Assembly: GCA_021323335.1 (NCBI GenBank)
Contig: JAJTCN010000042.1
Span: forward strand, 1 to 35,700
Source of the DNA: Ramlibacter sp.
Lineage (GTDB): Bacteria > Pseudomonadota > Gammaproteobacteria > Burkholderiales > Burkholderiaceae_C
Direction: 5' to 3'
DNA length: 35,700 bases
Shown piece after piece: positions 15,789-24,178 of the stretch; positions within the stretch are counted from its first letter, which is position 1, and each line of letters starts with the position of its first letter. The notes beneath the pieces are model-generated. The model was given only the letters and a program-made list of their open reading frames with translations. It did no database searches and was not told the DNA's origin. The translations under genes and the position numbers were made by a program.

Positions 15789-16604
15789 ATGACCTTTCTC
15801 GCCATCCCGCGCGGCCCGCGCCGCATCGTCTGCCTCACCGAGGAAGCGACGGAATGGCTGTACCTGCTGGGCGAGGAAGAGCGCATCGTCGGCATCTCGG
15901 GCTACACGGTGCGGCCGCGCCGGGCGCGCGAGGAGAAGCCGAAGGTCAGCGCCTTCCTCTCCGCGAAGATCGACAAGATCCTGGCGCTGCGGCCCGACTG
16001 CGTGTTCGGTTTCTCCGACCTGCAGGCGGACATCGCGGCGGAGCTGGTGCGCAAGGGGGTGCAGGTCACCATCTTCAACCAGCGCAGCGTGGAGGAGATC
16101 TTCGCCATGCTGTACCAGGTGGCGGCGATGGTCGGCCGCGCCGACGACGGCCTGCGGCGGCTCGAGACGATGCGCGCGCGGCTGCTGGAGATCGAGGCGG
16201 CCGGGCGGGCCTTGCCGCGGCGGCCCCGCGTCTACTTCGAGGAGTGGGACGAGCCGCCCATCAGCGCGATCCGCTGGGTTTCGGAGCTGGTCGGCATGGC
16301 CGGTGGTGACGACATCTTTCCCGAGTTGGCGCTGCAGCCCATGGGCAAGGACCGCATCGTCGCCGACGGCGCCGAGATGGTCCGCCGCAATCCGGACATC
16401 GTCGTCGGCTCCTGGTGCGGCAAGAAGTTCCGGGCCGAAAAGGTCGCGGCGCGGCCCGGCTGGGGGGCCGTCAACGCGGTGCGCGACCGGCAGCTTTTCG
16501 AGATCAAGTCCGCGGACATCCTGCAGCCCGGCCCGGCGGCGCTGACCGATGGCGTGGAGCAGCTGCATCGCATCGTGCTGGAGTGGAGCAGGGCGCATGC
16601 GTAA
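15789..16604 (+). CDS. BtuF-like corrinoid-binding protein without signal peptide
   Basis: 271 aa of the helical-backbone substrate-binding fold (VCLTEEATEWLYLLGEEERIVGISGY at the N-terminus, KIDKILALRPDCVFGFSDLQ near residue 60, ERSVEE-like QRSVEEIFAML near 100). It starts directly with MTFLAIPRGPRRIV and shows no signal sequence or lipobox. Unless an upstream start is missed (22 bp after the btuB stop leave no room), it should be cytoplasmic. It overlaps the next, exported BtuF by 8 bases. It may be an intracellular corrinoid binder or a periplasmic protein that lost its leader. Confidence 0.8.
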   Translation: MTFLAIPRGPRRIVCLTEEATEWLYLLGEEERIVGISGYTVRPRRAREEKPKVSAFLSAKIDKILALRPDCVFGFSDLQADIAAELVRKGVQVTIFNQRSVEEIFAMLYQVAAMVGRADDGLRRLETMRARLLEIEAAGRALPRRPRVYFEEWDEPPISAIRWVSELVGMAGGDDIFPELALQPMGKDRIVADGAEMVRRNPDIVVGSWCGKKFRAEKVAARPGWGAVNAVRDRQLFEIKSADILQPGPAALTDGVEQLHRIVLEWSRAHA

Positions 16605-17466
16605 GTGGCTGGCCCTGTTGCTGTTCGCCGGCGCTGCCTGCGCGCACGCGGTGCAGGTCACGGACGACCGCGGCCTGCGCGTGGATTTCGCGCAGCCGCC
16701 GCAGCGCATCGTCTCCCTGCTGCCCTCGCTGACCGAATTCACCTGCGCGCTGCAGGCCTGCGGGCGGCTGGTGGGCGTGGACGATTATTCCAACCATCCG
16801 CCCGCCGTGCGCACGCTGCCGCACGTGGGCGGGCTGGAGGACGCCCGCATCGAGAGCATCGTGGCGCTGAAGCCGGACCTGGTGCTGGCGCCGACCTCGT
16901 CGCGCGCGCTGGAGCGGTTGCAAGCCCTGGGCCTGAAGGTGCTGGCCCTGGAGCCGCGCACCTTCGGCGACGTGCAGCGGGTGCTGGCGCTGCTCGGTCC
17001 CGTGCTGGGCACGGCGGACTCTGGCGCCGTCTGGCGCGGCATCGAGCGGGACCTGGCCGCGGCCGCCCGCGAGCTGCCGCCGCACCTGCGCGGCACGCGG
17101 GTGTACTTCGAGGTGAGCAGCGCGCCCTATGCGGCCAGCGAATCGTCCTTCATCGGCGAACTGCTCGCGCGGCTGGGCCTGCGCAACGTGGTCCCCGGCG
17201 CGCTGGGCCCGTTCCCGCGCCTGAACCCCGAGTTCGTGGTGCGCGCCGATCCGCAGTGGATCCTGGTGGCGGATGACGACGCGACCCGGCTGCCCGCGCG
17301 ACCCGGCTGGGCCGGCATGCGCGCGCTGCGCGAAGGCCATGTCTGCGTCTTCACCGCCGCGCAGGGCGACGTGCTGGTGCGCGCCGGCCCGCGCCTGGCG
17401 GAGGCGGCGCGGCTGATGGTGCGCTGCCTGCGCGGCGAACTGGCGGGGCAGGGAGCGGCGCGTTGA
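16597..17466 (+). CDS. btuF: periplasmic B12-binding protein BtuF
   Basis: 289 aa from ATG 16597 (overlaps the preceding stop), chosen because it opens with a signal peptide (MRKWLALLLFAGAACAHA). The mature part has the class III binding-protein pattern: RIVSLLPSLTEFTCALQA, LVGVDDYSNHP, IESIVALKPDLVLAPTS and a C-terminal RPGWAGMRALREGHV. It would pass cobalamin from BtuB to BtuCD in the periplasm. It shares fold and motifs with the leaderless upstream gene. Confidence 0.9.
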   Translation: MRKWLALLLFAGAACAHAVQVTDDRGLRVDFAQPPQRIVSLLPSLTEFTCALQACGRLVGVDDYSNHPPAVRTLPHVGGLEDARIESIVALKPDLVLAPTSSRALERLQALGLKVLALEPRTFGDVQRVLALLGPVLGTADSGAVWRGIERDLAAAARELPPHLRGTRVYFEVSSAPYAASESSFIGELLARLGLRNVVPGALGPFPRLNPEFVVRADPQWILVADDDATRLPARPGWAGMRALREGHVCVFTAAQGDVLVRAGPRLAEAARLMVRCLRGELAGQGAAR

Positions 17467-18452
17467 ACGTCGTCGCCCGCCCCCCCGCATCGCTGGCCGC
17501 CTGGCTGCTCGTGGCGAGCGCCGGGTTGCTCGGGCTGGGCGTGGCGGTGGGCAGCATGGGGTGGGAGCCGCTGCGCGACGAGACCGGCGCCGGGCTGACC
17601 ATCCTGTGGGAGATCCGGCTGCCGCGCACCGTCGGCGCCTGGCTGGCCGGTGCGCTGCTGGGACTCGCCGGCGCGATCGCCCAGGGGCTGTTCCGCAATC
17701 CTCTCGCCGACCCGTACCTGCTGGGCAGCGCCACCGGCGCGGCCTTCGGCGTCGCGGTGCTGCTGGTGGCGATCGGCGCGGCGCCCGCCGCCGCCACGAG
17801 CTGGGCGGCGCTGTTCGGCACCACCGGCGCCGCGTTCCTCGGCGCGCTCGCCGGCGTGGCCGTCACGCTGGCGATGGCGCGCGGCGTCCAGCACACGCTG
17901 CGGCTGCTGCTGGCGGGCCTGATCGTCGGCATGGTGTTCGGCGCGTTCGCCGCGCTGATGATGTTCATGGCGCCCGACCTGCTGCGCACCATGCAGGCCT
18001 TCCTGCTCGGCACCACCGGCTTCCTCGGCTGGCCGGCGGTCGTGGCGCTGGGACTCTCCCTCGCCGTGACAGCGGCCGTCGCCATCGGTTGCAGCCGCTC
18101 GCTCGACGCGCTGGCGCTCGGCGAGACGACGGCGGCCAGCCTCGGCATCGCGCTCGGCCCGGTGCGCCTGCTGCTCGTTGGCGCGATGGCGCTGGCCACC
18201 GGCGCCGCGGTGGCGCATGTGGGCCTGATCGCCTTCATCGGCCTGATGGCGCCGCACCTGGTGCGCGCGCTGGCGAAGCCGACGCATCGCTGGCTGCTGC
18301 CGCTGTCCGCGCTGGCCGGCGGCGTGCTGCTGCTGGCGGCCGACATCGTCGCCCGCTGGCTGCTGGCGCCGCGCGAGTTGCCGGTGGGCGTGGTGACGGC
18401 GGTGCTCGGCGGCGGTTACCTGCTGGCGCTGATGCAGCGGAGGCAGCCGTGA
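17463..18452 (+). CDS. btuC: B12 ABC transporter permease BtuC
   Basis: 329 aa FecCD-family permease with about ten membrane helices. Conserved LPRTVGAWLAGALLGLAGAIAQGLFRNPLADPYLLG lies near residues 55-90. The cytoplasmic coupling loop GAAVAHVGLIAFIGLMAPHLVR lies near 245. The start is TTG 17463, overlapping the btuF stop (TTGA) and preceded by CAGGGAG. It pairs with BtuD. Confidence 0.92.
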   Translation: MNVVARPPASLAAWLLVASAGLLGLGVAVGSMGWEPLRDETGAGLTILWEIRLPRTVGAWLAGALLGLAGAIAQGLFRNPLADPYLLGSATGAAFGVAVLLVAIGAAPAAATSWAALFGTTGAAFLGALAGVAVTLAMARGVQHTLRLLLAGLIVGMVFGAFAALMMFMAPDLLRTMQAFLLGTTGFLGWPAVVALGLSLAVTAAVAIGCSRSLDALALGETTAASLGIALGPVRLLLVGAMALATGAAVAHVGLIAFIGLMAPHLVRALAKPTHRWLLPLSALAGGVLLLAADIVARWLLAPRELPVGVVTAVLGGGYLLALMQRRQP

Positions 18453-19225
18453 GTCTCGCGCTCTCCTGCAGCGGCCTGCGTGTCACCCTCGGCGACCGCG
18501 AGGTGCTGCATGGCGTGGACCTGCAGCTGCCGGCCGGACGCTGGACCGCGCTGGCCGGCCCCAACGGCGCCGGCAAGACGACGCTGCTGAAGGCGCTGGC
18601 GAACCTGCTGCCCTCGCATGGCAACGTGCAGGTGCTGGGCCGCCCTGGCGCGACGTGGACGGCCCGCGAACGGGCGCGCGCCATCGCCTGGCTGGGGCAG
18701 GGCGAAAGCGGCGCCGAGGACTTGCTGGTGGAGGACGTCGTGATGCTGGGGCGGCTGCCGCACCAGGACTGGCTGGGGTTGCCCGGCTCCGCGGACCGCG
18801 AGGCCGTGCACGCCGCGATGCAGGAGACGCAATGCGCCGCCTGGCGTGGCCGCGCGCTCGGCAGCCTGTCGGGCGGCGAGCGCCAGCGCGTGCTGCTGGC
18901 GCGTGCGCTGGCCGTGCAGGCGCCGCTGCTGTTGATGGACGAGCCGCTGTCGCACCTGGACCCGCCGCACCAGGCCGACTGGCTGGCCATCGTGCGCCGC
19001 CACGTCGCGCGGGGCGGCACCGCGGTGAGCGTGCTGCACGAGATCAGCGTCGCGCTGCAGGCCGACGACCTGGTGCTGCTCGACGCGGGACGGGTGGCGC
19101 ACCATGGCGCCACGGCCGACCCCGCCACGCACCGCGCGGTCGAGAAGGTGTTTGCCGACCGGGTGCAGGTGCACGCGGTCGCAGGGCGCTGGGTGGCGCT
19201 GCCACGCGAGGAGCCGGCCCGGTGA
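18449..19225 (+). CDS. btuD: B12 ABC transporter ATPase BtuD
   Basis: 258 aa from GTG 18449 (GTGA overlap with btuC). Walker A GPNGAGKTT (about residues 37-45), Q-loop WLGQGE, signature LSGGERQRV, Walker B LLLMDEPLSHLD and switch His in VLHEISVAL are all intact. It powers corrinoid import with BtuC at the inner membrane. An alternative start is a later codon, but the coupled GTG keeps the first beta strand. Confidence 0.92.
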   Translation: MSLALSCSGLRVTLGDREVLHGVDLQLPAGRWTALAGPNGAGKTTLLKALANLLPSHGNVQVLGRPGATWTARERARAIAWLGQGESGAEDLLVEDVVMLGRLPHQDWLGLPGSADREAVHAAMQETQCAAWRGRALGSLSGGERQRVLLARALAVQAPLLLMDEPLSHLDPPHQADWLAIVRRHVARGGTAVSVLHEISVALQADDLVLLDAGRVAHHGATADPATHRAVEKVFADRVQVHAVAGRWVALPREEPAR

Positions 19226-19839
19226 GCGCGCCGCACCAGCACGTCACCATCGCGGTGGTGGCCTATCCGCGCGGCAGCGAGCTCGACGAATTCCAGCCGC
19301 TGGAGGACATCGCGGGCGTGCACCTGCGCTGGGCGCGCACGCAGGCGGACGTGGCCGGGGCGGACTGGATCATCCTGCCCGGCTCCGCGGACACCGCAGC
19401 CGACCTGGCATGGCTGCGCGCGCAGGGCCTGGACCGCGCGGTGGCGGAGCATGCGGGCCGGGGTGGCCGCGTGCTGGGAATCGGCGGCGGCCTGCAGATG
19501 CTCGGCGAAGCGCTGGTCGACCCCAACGCCATCGCCGGCAACGGACCCGGGCTGGGCCTGCTGCCGCTGGCCACGCTGGTCGAAGCCAACGGGACGGTGC
19601 GGCGCCACGCGGTGCGCTTCGAGGAACTGGCCGGGCCTTGGTCGCCGCTGTCACGCCTTGCGATGGAAGGTTACGAAATCCGCCAGGGCCGCACGGTACA
19701 ACATGCCGGCATGGCTGCTGGGCGCGTGGCGCTGCCCGGCGGCCTGGGCTGGCAGAACGCGCAGGGCAGCGTGCTGGGCCTGTACCTGCATGGATTGTTC
19801 GATGACGCCGGCGTCCTGCAGGCGCTGTTCACGTGTTGA
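19222..19839 (+). CDS. stand-alone CobQ/CobB-type glutaminase domain lacking the catalytic Cys
   Basis: 205 aa from GTG 19222 (GTGA overlap with btuD). The whole protein matches the C-terminal GATase_3 domain of cobyric acid synthase: VTIAVVAYPR, WIILPGSADTAADLAWLR, a nucleophile elbow, GYEIRQGRT and YLHGLFDD. The N-terminal ATP-dependent ligase half is absent. The elbow, normally VLGICGGYQMLG, reads VLGIGGGLQMLG, so the nucleophile Cys (about residue 88) is Gly (codon GGC, one base from TGC). The His in YLHG remains. Glutamine hydrolysis should be impossible. Position in the uptake operon suggests a corrinoid-binding, scaffold or regulatory role, or decay. Confidence 0.85.
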   Translation: MSAPHQHVTIAVVAYPRGSELDEFQPLEDIAGVHLRWARTQADVAGADWIILPGSADTAADLAWLRAQGLDRAVAEHAGRGGRVLGIGGGLQMLGEALVDPNAIAGNGPGLGLLPLATLVEANGTVRRHAVRFEELAGPWSPLSRLAMEGYEIRQGRTVQHAGMAAGRVALPGGLGWQNAQGSVLGLYLHGLFDDAGVLQALFTC

Positions 19840-19956
19840 ACGTGGAAATCACGTAGGGGTTACGCCCGAGTCCGGGCTGTTCCCAAGAGCACGGGTCCCG
19901 GTCTATGCTCGGCCAGCCGCGGCATCCTGCCGCCGGCGCGTCCTTGGGGGTGCCGC

Positions 19957-20394
19957 ATGTACAAGAAGATCCTGCTCGCTTACGACGGTTCCGATGCGGG
20001 GCAGAAGGCCTTGCTCGACTGCCGCGACGTCGCGCAGTGGAGCAATGCCGAGCTCCACCTGGTGGCGGTGATGCCTTCGGCCATGAGCTTCGTCGGCCTG
20101 GAAGGCGGCGTGTACGACGTGGAGCTGGAGGAACGCGAGAAGACCAAGTACCGCGGCGTGCTCGAGGACGGCTTGCGCCGGCTCTCCGAGGCGGGCAACA
20201 GCGCCCGCGGCGAGGTGATCACCGGCGAGGCCATCGACGAGATCAGCAAGTATGCGCGCAAGATCGGCGCCGACCTCATCGTCGTGGGCCACAAGCACCT
20301 GGACAGCTGGGCGGCGCGCTGGTGGCGCGGCTCCATCTCGGGCGCGCTCATCGAGCATGCGCCTTGCAGCGTGCTCGTCGTCATCACGCACTGA
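19957..20394 (+). CDS. universal stress protein UspA family
   Basis: 145 aa single Usp domain: MYKKILLAYDGSDAGQKAL at the start and GADLIVVGHKHLDSW near residue 108, ending HAPCSVLVVITH. The ATP motif G-x2-G-x9-G-S is partly kept (GHKH...RGSISG, with the second Gly changed to His), so nucleotide binding is uncertain. The ATG is preceded by GGGGG. A 117-bp gap from the btu operon suggests its own promoter. Role: stress-survival protein in the cytoplasm. Confidence 0.9.
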   Translation: MYKKILLAYDGSDAGQKALLDCRDVAQWSNAELHLVAVMPSAMSFVGLEGGVYDVELEEREKTKYRGVLEDGLRRLSEAGNSARGEVITGEAIDEISKYARKIGADLIVVGHKHLDSWAARWWRGSISGALIEHAPCSVLVVITH

Positions 20395-20412
20395 AGGCGT
20401 ATAACGGGGGCC

Positions 20413-21072
20413 ATGCAGTCCCCCACCGGCCCCAGCCGGCAGCCCGACGCTTCCCGGGCGCAGGCGCAGTACCGCGGCCGCGCCGCGCGCTACGACGTCG
20501 AACTCGCGCCTTTCGAGCCGCTGCGCCGCGAGGCCCTCGACCTGCTGGACCTGCGCCCCGGCGACACCGTGCTGGACGTCGGCTGCGGCACCGGCCTGAG
20601 CTTCGACGGCCTGAAAGGCAAGGTCGGGGCGCGCGGGCACATCGTCGGCATCGACCCGTCGCCCGAGATGCTCGCGCAGGCGCGCGTGCGGATCGCGCTG
20701 CATCACTGGTCCGGCATCACGCTGGTGCCCGCCACGGCCGCCGCCGCCCCGTTGCACGGCCGCGCCGACGCCGCGATCTTCCACTTCACGCACGACGTGC
20801 TGCGCGACCCCGCGGCGCTGGACCACGTGTTCGCCCACCTGAAGCCGGGCGCGCAGGTCGCCGCCACCGGCCTGCAATGGGCTCCGCCCTGGCTGCCGCT
20901 GACCAACGCCTTCGTGCTGGGCGCGGCGCTGTATTCCGTCACGTCCCTGGACGGCCTGGCGCGTCCCTGGGACCTGCTGGCGCAGCGGCTGACGGACGTG
21001 CGGCTGCACTCCCGGCCCTGGGCCGGGCTCTATGTCCTTGGCGGCCGGGTGGCGCTAAGCTCCGGCGCATGA
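20413..21072 (+). CDS. class I SAM-dependent methyltransferase
   Basis: 219 aa. SAM motif I is VLDVGCGTGLSFDGL (about residue 56), motif II is HIVGIDPSPEMLAQAR, then AIFHFTHDVLRDPAALDHVFAHLKPGA. A methyltransferase_25/11-type core of normal size, soluble. The acceptor is unknown. It overlaps the following phosphatase gene by 4 bases and lies 18 bp after uspA. Confidence 0.85.
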   Translation: MQSPTGPSRQPDASRAQAQYRGRAARYDVELAPFEPLRREALDLLDLRPGDTVLDVGCGTGLSFDGLKGKVGARGHIVGIDPSPEMLAQARVRIALHHWSGITLVPATAAAAPLHGRADAAIFHFTHDVLRDPAALDHVFAHLKPGAQVAATGLQWAPPWLPLTNAFVLGAALYSVTSLDGLARPWDLLAQRLTDVRLHSRPWAGLYVLGGRVALSSGA

Positions 21073-22718
21073 CGTCGCACCTGCCGCTCCTGCGCCGCTG
21101 GGCGCTCCTGATCCTCGCCGTGCTGCTCTCCGCCTGCACGGCGGTGCAGCCGGCCGACCGGCCGAAGCTGGTGGTGCTGTTCGTGATCGACGGCCTGCCG
21201 CAGCGGCAGGTGACGGCCTACCGGGACCAGCTCGCGCCCGACGGTTTCGCCCGCTTCCTGGACCGCGGCAGCTGGTTCAGCGACGCCCATTACGGCTACG
21301 CCTTCACCGTGACGGGAGCCGGACACGCCGCCGTGCTGACCGGCGCCTACCCGCACCGCACGGGCATCATCGGCAACGAGTGGAGCGACGTGGTGACGGG
21401 CCAGCCGGTGTATTGCACCGGCGACACGTCGGCCACCTATATCGGCAACGCCACCAAGCCGCTCGATGGCACCAGCCCGCGCAACATGAAGGTCGAAACC
21501 GTGGGCGACGTGCTGCGCGGCATCGACCCGCGGGCCAAGGTGATCGCGTTGTCCGGCAAGGACCGCGGCGCCATCCTGCCCGGCGGACACAAGGGCACGG
21601 CCTACATGTTCATGTCCGGCTCGGGACAGTTCGCCTCCAGCACCTACTACATGCAGCGCCATCCGGCGTGGGTCGACCAGTGGAACGCGGCCAGGCCGGC
21701 GGATCGCTACTTCAAGACGGAGTGGAAGCCGCTGTTGCCCGATGCCGCCTATGCGCGTTCGCTGCCGGACAACCAGCCCTGGTTCGGCCCGCGCGGCGGC
21801 GCGCTGCCCATGACCATGGGCGCTCGCGCCGACGACCAGCCGGGGCCGAACTTCTACGCCGGCCTGCTGGCCAGCCCGTTCGGCGACGCGCTGACCCTCG
21901 ACTTCGCGCGGGCCGCCATCGCCGGCGAGCAGCTCGGCGCCGACGACGTGCCCGACATCCTGTCGATCAGCCTGTCCGGGCACGACTACGTCAACCACCG
22001 CTGGAGCGCGGAGTCGCGCCTGTCGCACGACCATTTCCTGCACCTCGACCGCATGCTGCAGGCCTTCTTCGCCGAGCTCGACCGCAGCGTCGGCAGCGAC
22101 AACTACGTCGCCGTGCTGACCGCGGACCATGGCTTCATGCCGGCGCCCGAAACCAGCCTGGCACAGGGCCGGGCCGCCGGCCGCGTCAGCAGCAGCCAGC
22201 TGCTGGCCCACGTGAACACGGGGCTGGAGGCGAAGTTCGGCGTGCCCAGGCTGGCGCGGTCGCTGTCGGCCTCGGCCATCGTGCTGGACCGCAAGCTGCT
22301 GGCCGAGCGCTCCCTGGAACTGGATGCGGTGGCGGAGGTCGCCCGCGACGCCGCGGCGGCCCACCCGCAGGTGGTGGCCGCGTACACGCGGCGCGAGCTG
22401 CGCACGGGCAACCGCGCCGGCGCGCCCTTCTTCGCCCCGATGCGCCTGACCTGGAAAGCCGACGTGTCGGGCGACGTGCAGCTGGCGCTGAAGCCGTACT
22501 GGATGTTCGGCTCCAGCAGCTCGATCGCCACGCACGGCTCGCCGCACCCGTACGACACCCACGTGCCGATCATGGCCTGGGGCCCGCGCTGGGTGCGGGC
22601 GCAGGCCGTCGATCGCCGGGTGGAAGTGGCCGACATCGCGCCCACGCTGGCCCGCATCCTGCGGGTGCCGGCGCCGGCCGCCAGCGAGGGCCGGGCGTTG
22701 CCGATCGCCGCGCGATAG
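21069..22718 (+). CDS. lipoprotein alkaline phosphatase/phosphodiesterase, PafA-like
   Basis: 549 aa from ATG 21069 (ATGA overlap). N-terminal lipoprotein signal with lipobox LLSAC (Cys about 23), so it is membrane-anchored in the periplasm. Alkaline-phosphatase superfamily core: metal Asp in LFVIDGLP (about 41), nucleophile Thr in [14 protein letters not shown] (about 80-82), KDRG near residue 160 matching the Lys/Arg pair of PafA, then SGHDYVNH and LTADHGF metal ligands. Likely a phosphate monoesterase releasing Pi from organic phosphates. No pho box was identified. Confidence 0.85.
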   Translation: MTSHLPLLRRWALLILAVLLSACTAVQPADRPKLVVLFVIDGLPQRQVTAYRDQLAPDGFARFLDRGSWFSDAHYGYAFTVTGAGHAAVLTGAYPHRTGIIGNEWSDVVTGQPVYCTGDTSATYIGNATKPLDGTSPRNMKVETVGDVLRGIDPRAKVIALSGKDRGAILPGGHKGTAYMFMSGSGQFASSTYYMQRHPAWVDQWNAARPADRYFKTEWKPLLPDAAYARSLPDNQPWFGPRGGALPMTMGARADDQPGPNFYAGLLASPFGDALTLDFARAAIAGEQLGADDVPDILSISLSGHDYVNHRWSAESRLSHDHFLHLDRMLQAFFAELDRSVGSDNYVAVLTADHGFMPAPETSLAQGRAAGRVSSSQLLAHVNTGLEAKFGVPRLARSLSASAIVLDRKLLAERSLELDAVAEVARDAAAAHPQVVAAYTRRELRTGNRAGAPFFAPMRLTWKADVSGDVQLALKPYWMFGSSSSIATHGSPHPYDTHVPIMAWGPRWVRAQAVDRRVEVADIAPTLARILRVPAPAASEGRALPIAAR

Positions 22719-22761
22719 CTCCCAAGCGGGCGGCGGCCGGCGGGCGCATCTTCACGCGCCG

Positions 22762-22788
22762 GTAACACGGCGCACACCGCCGTGTTAC
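22762..22788. promoter_or_regulatory. inverted repeat before mdtA
   Basis: Perfect 11-bp arms GTAACACGGCG and CGCCGTGTTAC with spacer CACAC, 47 bp before the mdtA start and 44 bp after the phosphatase stop. No T-run follows, so it may be a repressor operator for the efflux operon or a terminator of the phosphatase transcript. Confidence 0.5.
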
Positions 22789-22834
22789 GCCGTGAGACGA
22801 TGCTGGCCGTCGCCACGGAGAACAAGAAGACTCG

Positions 22835-24178
22835 ATGCCCACCACCCCGCCGCCGCCGGTCCCCTCCCCAGAAGCCCAGCGGAATCCGGGCCCGGCAGCG
22901 CCGCGCAAGCTGAGCCGCCGCGCCTCGCTGATTGGCACGGTGCTGGCGCTGCTCGTGGCGGGCGGGCTGGCCTGGCTGGCGTGGGACCTGACGCGGCCGG
23001 AACCGACGGCGTCCATGCAGCGGCCCGGCGCGGCCGGCGCCAGGCCCGGCGCCGCAGGCGGGCCGGGCCCGGGCGGTCCCGGCGGCGCGCGGGGCGCCAC
23101 GACCGTGGGCTTCGCGGTGGCCGAAGCGGCGGACATCCCGGTCAACATGGAAGCGCTGGGCACCGTCGTGCCGCAGGCCACCGTGCGCGTGCGGCCGCAA
23201 GTGACCGGGGTGCTCACGCAAGTCCTGTTCAAGGAGGGGCAGCAGGTGAAGAAAGGGCAGTTGCTGGCCACCATCGACCCGCGGCCCTTCGAGATGGCGC
23301 TGCAGCAGGCCATCGGCCAGCGGATGCGCGACGAGGCCCAGCTCGCGGCCGCGCGGGTGACGCTGGAGCGCTTCGAAACCCTGCTGCGGCAGGACTCCAT
23401 CGCCCGGCAGGAGGTGGACACGCAACGCGCCACCGTCAACCAGCTCGCCGCCACCGTGGTCAGCTCCAAGGCCGCCGAAGGCACCGCCCGCCTGAACCTC
23501 GGCTACACCCGCATCGTCGCGCCCATCGAAGGCCGCGTCGGCCTGCGCACCGTGGACGTGGGCAACCAGGTCGGGCCAAGCGACACCAACGGCGTGGCCA
23601 TCATCACGAAGCTCATCCCCATCGACGTGGAGTTCGCGGTGCCGCAGGACAACGCCTCCTGGCTGCAGCAGAATGCCGGCGCGGCGATGGAAGTGAAGGC
23701 GTTCGACCGCACGCGCACGACGCTGCTCGATACCGGCAACTTCGCCTCGCTGGACAACCAGATCGACACCAGCACCGGCACGGTGCGGGCCAAGGCGCGC
23801 TTCGCCAATGCGCGCCTGCAGCTGTTCCCCAGCCAGTTCGTCAACGTCCAGCTGCAGCTGCGGGTGCTCAAGGACGCGGTGATGGTGCCGGTCCCGGCGG
23901 TGCGCCAGAGCGGCAGCGGCGAGTACGTCTTCGTGCTGATGCCCGACCGCACCGTCAAGCAGCGCCCGGTGGTGCGCGGGCAGATGGTGGGCGACCGCGT
24001 GCAGGTGGTGTCCGGGCTGCAGGTGGGCGAGCGCGTGATCACCGAAGGCGCCGACCGCCTGCGCGACGGCGCGCGCGTCACGCTCCCGGGCGACACCCCA
24101 AGGCAGGGCGGCGGCGGCGGGCGGCAGCGCCGGAATGCCGCGTCCGCCGCCATGGGCGCCGGCAGCGCGCCCCGATGA
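22835..24178 (+). CDS. mdtA: RND efflux periplasmic adaptor MdtA
   Basis: 447 aa. N-terminal signal anchor (about residues 28-50) followed by a Gly/Pro-rich linker (about 58-90). The HlyD-like lipoyl/hairpin/beta-barrel order follows: [20 protein letters not shown], a coiled-coil hairpin about residues 150-210, [17 protein letters not shown] and [17 protein letters not shown]. The C-terminal tail is Gly/Arg/Ala-rich. It joins the inner-membrane RND pumps to the outer-membrane channel. Coupled to mdtB by ATGA. Confidence 0.92.
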   Translation: MPTTPPPPVPSPEAQRNPGPAAPRKLSRRASLIGTVLALLVAGGLAWLAWDLTRPEPTASMQRPGAAGARPGAAGGPGPGGPGGARGATTVGFAVAEAADIPVNMEALGTVVPQATVRVRPQVTGVLTQVLFKEGQQVKKGQLLATIDPRPFEMALQQAIGQRMRDEAQLAAARVTLERFETLLRQDSIARQEVDTQRATVNQLAATVVSSKAAEGTARLNLGYTRIVAPIEGRVGLRTVDVGNQVGPSDTNGVAIITKLIPIDVEFAVPQDNASWLQQNAGAAMEVKAFDRTRTTLLDTGNFASLDNQIDTSTGTVRAKARFANARLQLFPSQFVNVQLQLRVLKDAVMVPVPAVRQSGSGEYVFVLMPDRTVKQRPVVRGQMVGDRVQVVSGLQVGERVITEGADRLRDGARVTLPGDTPRQGGGGGRQRRNAASAAMGAGSAPR

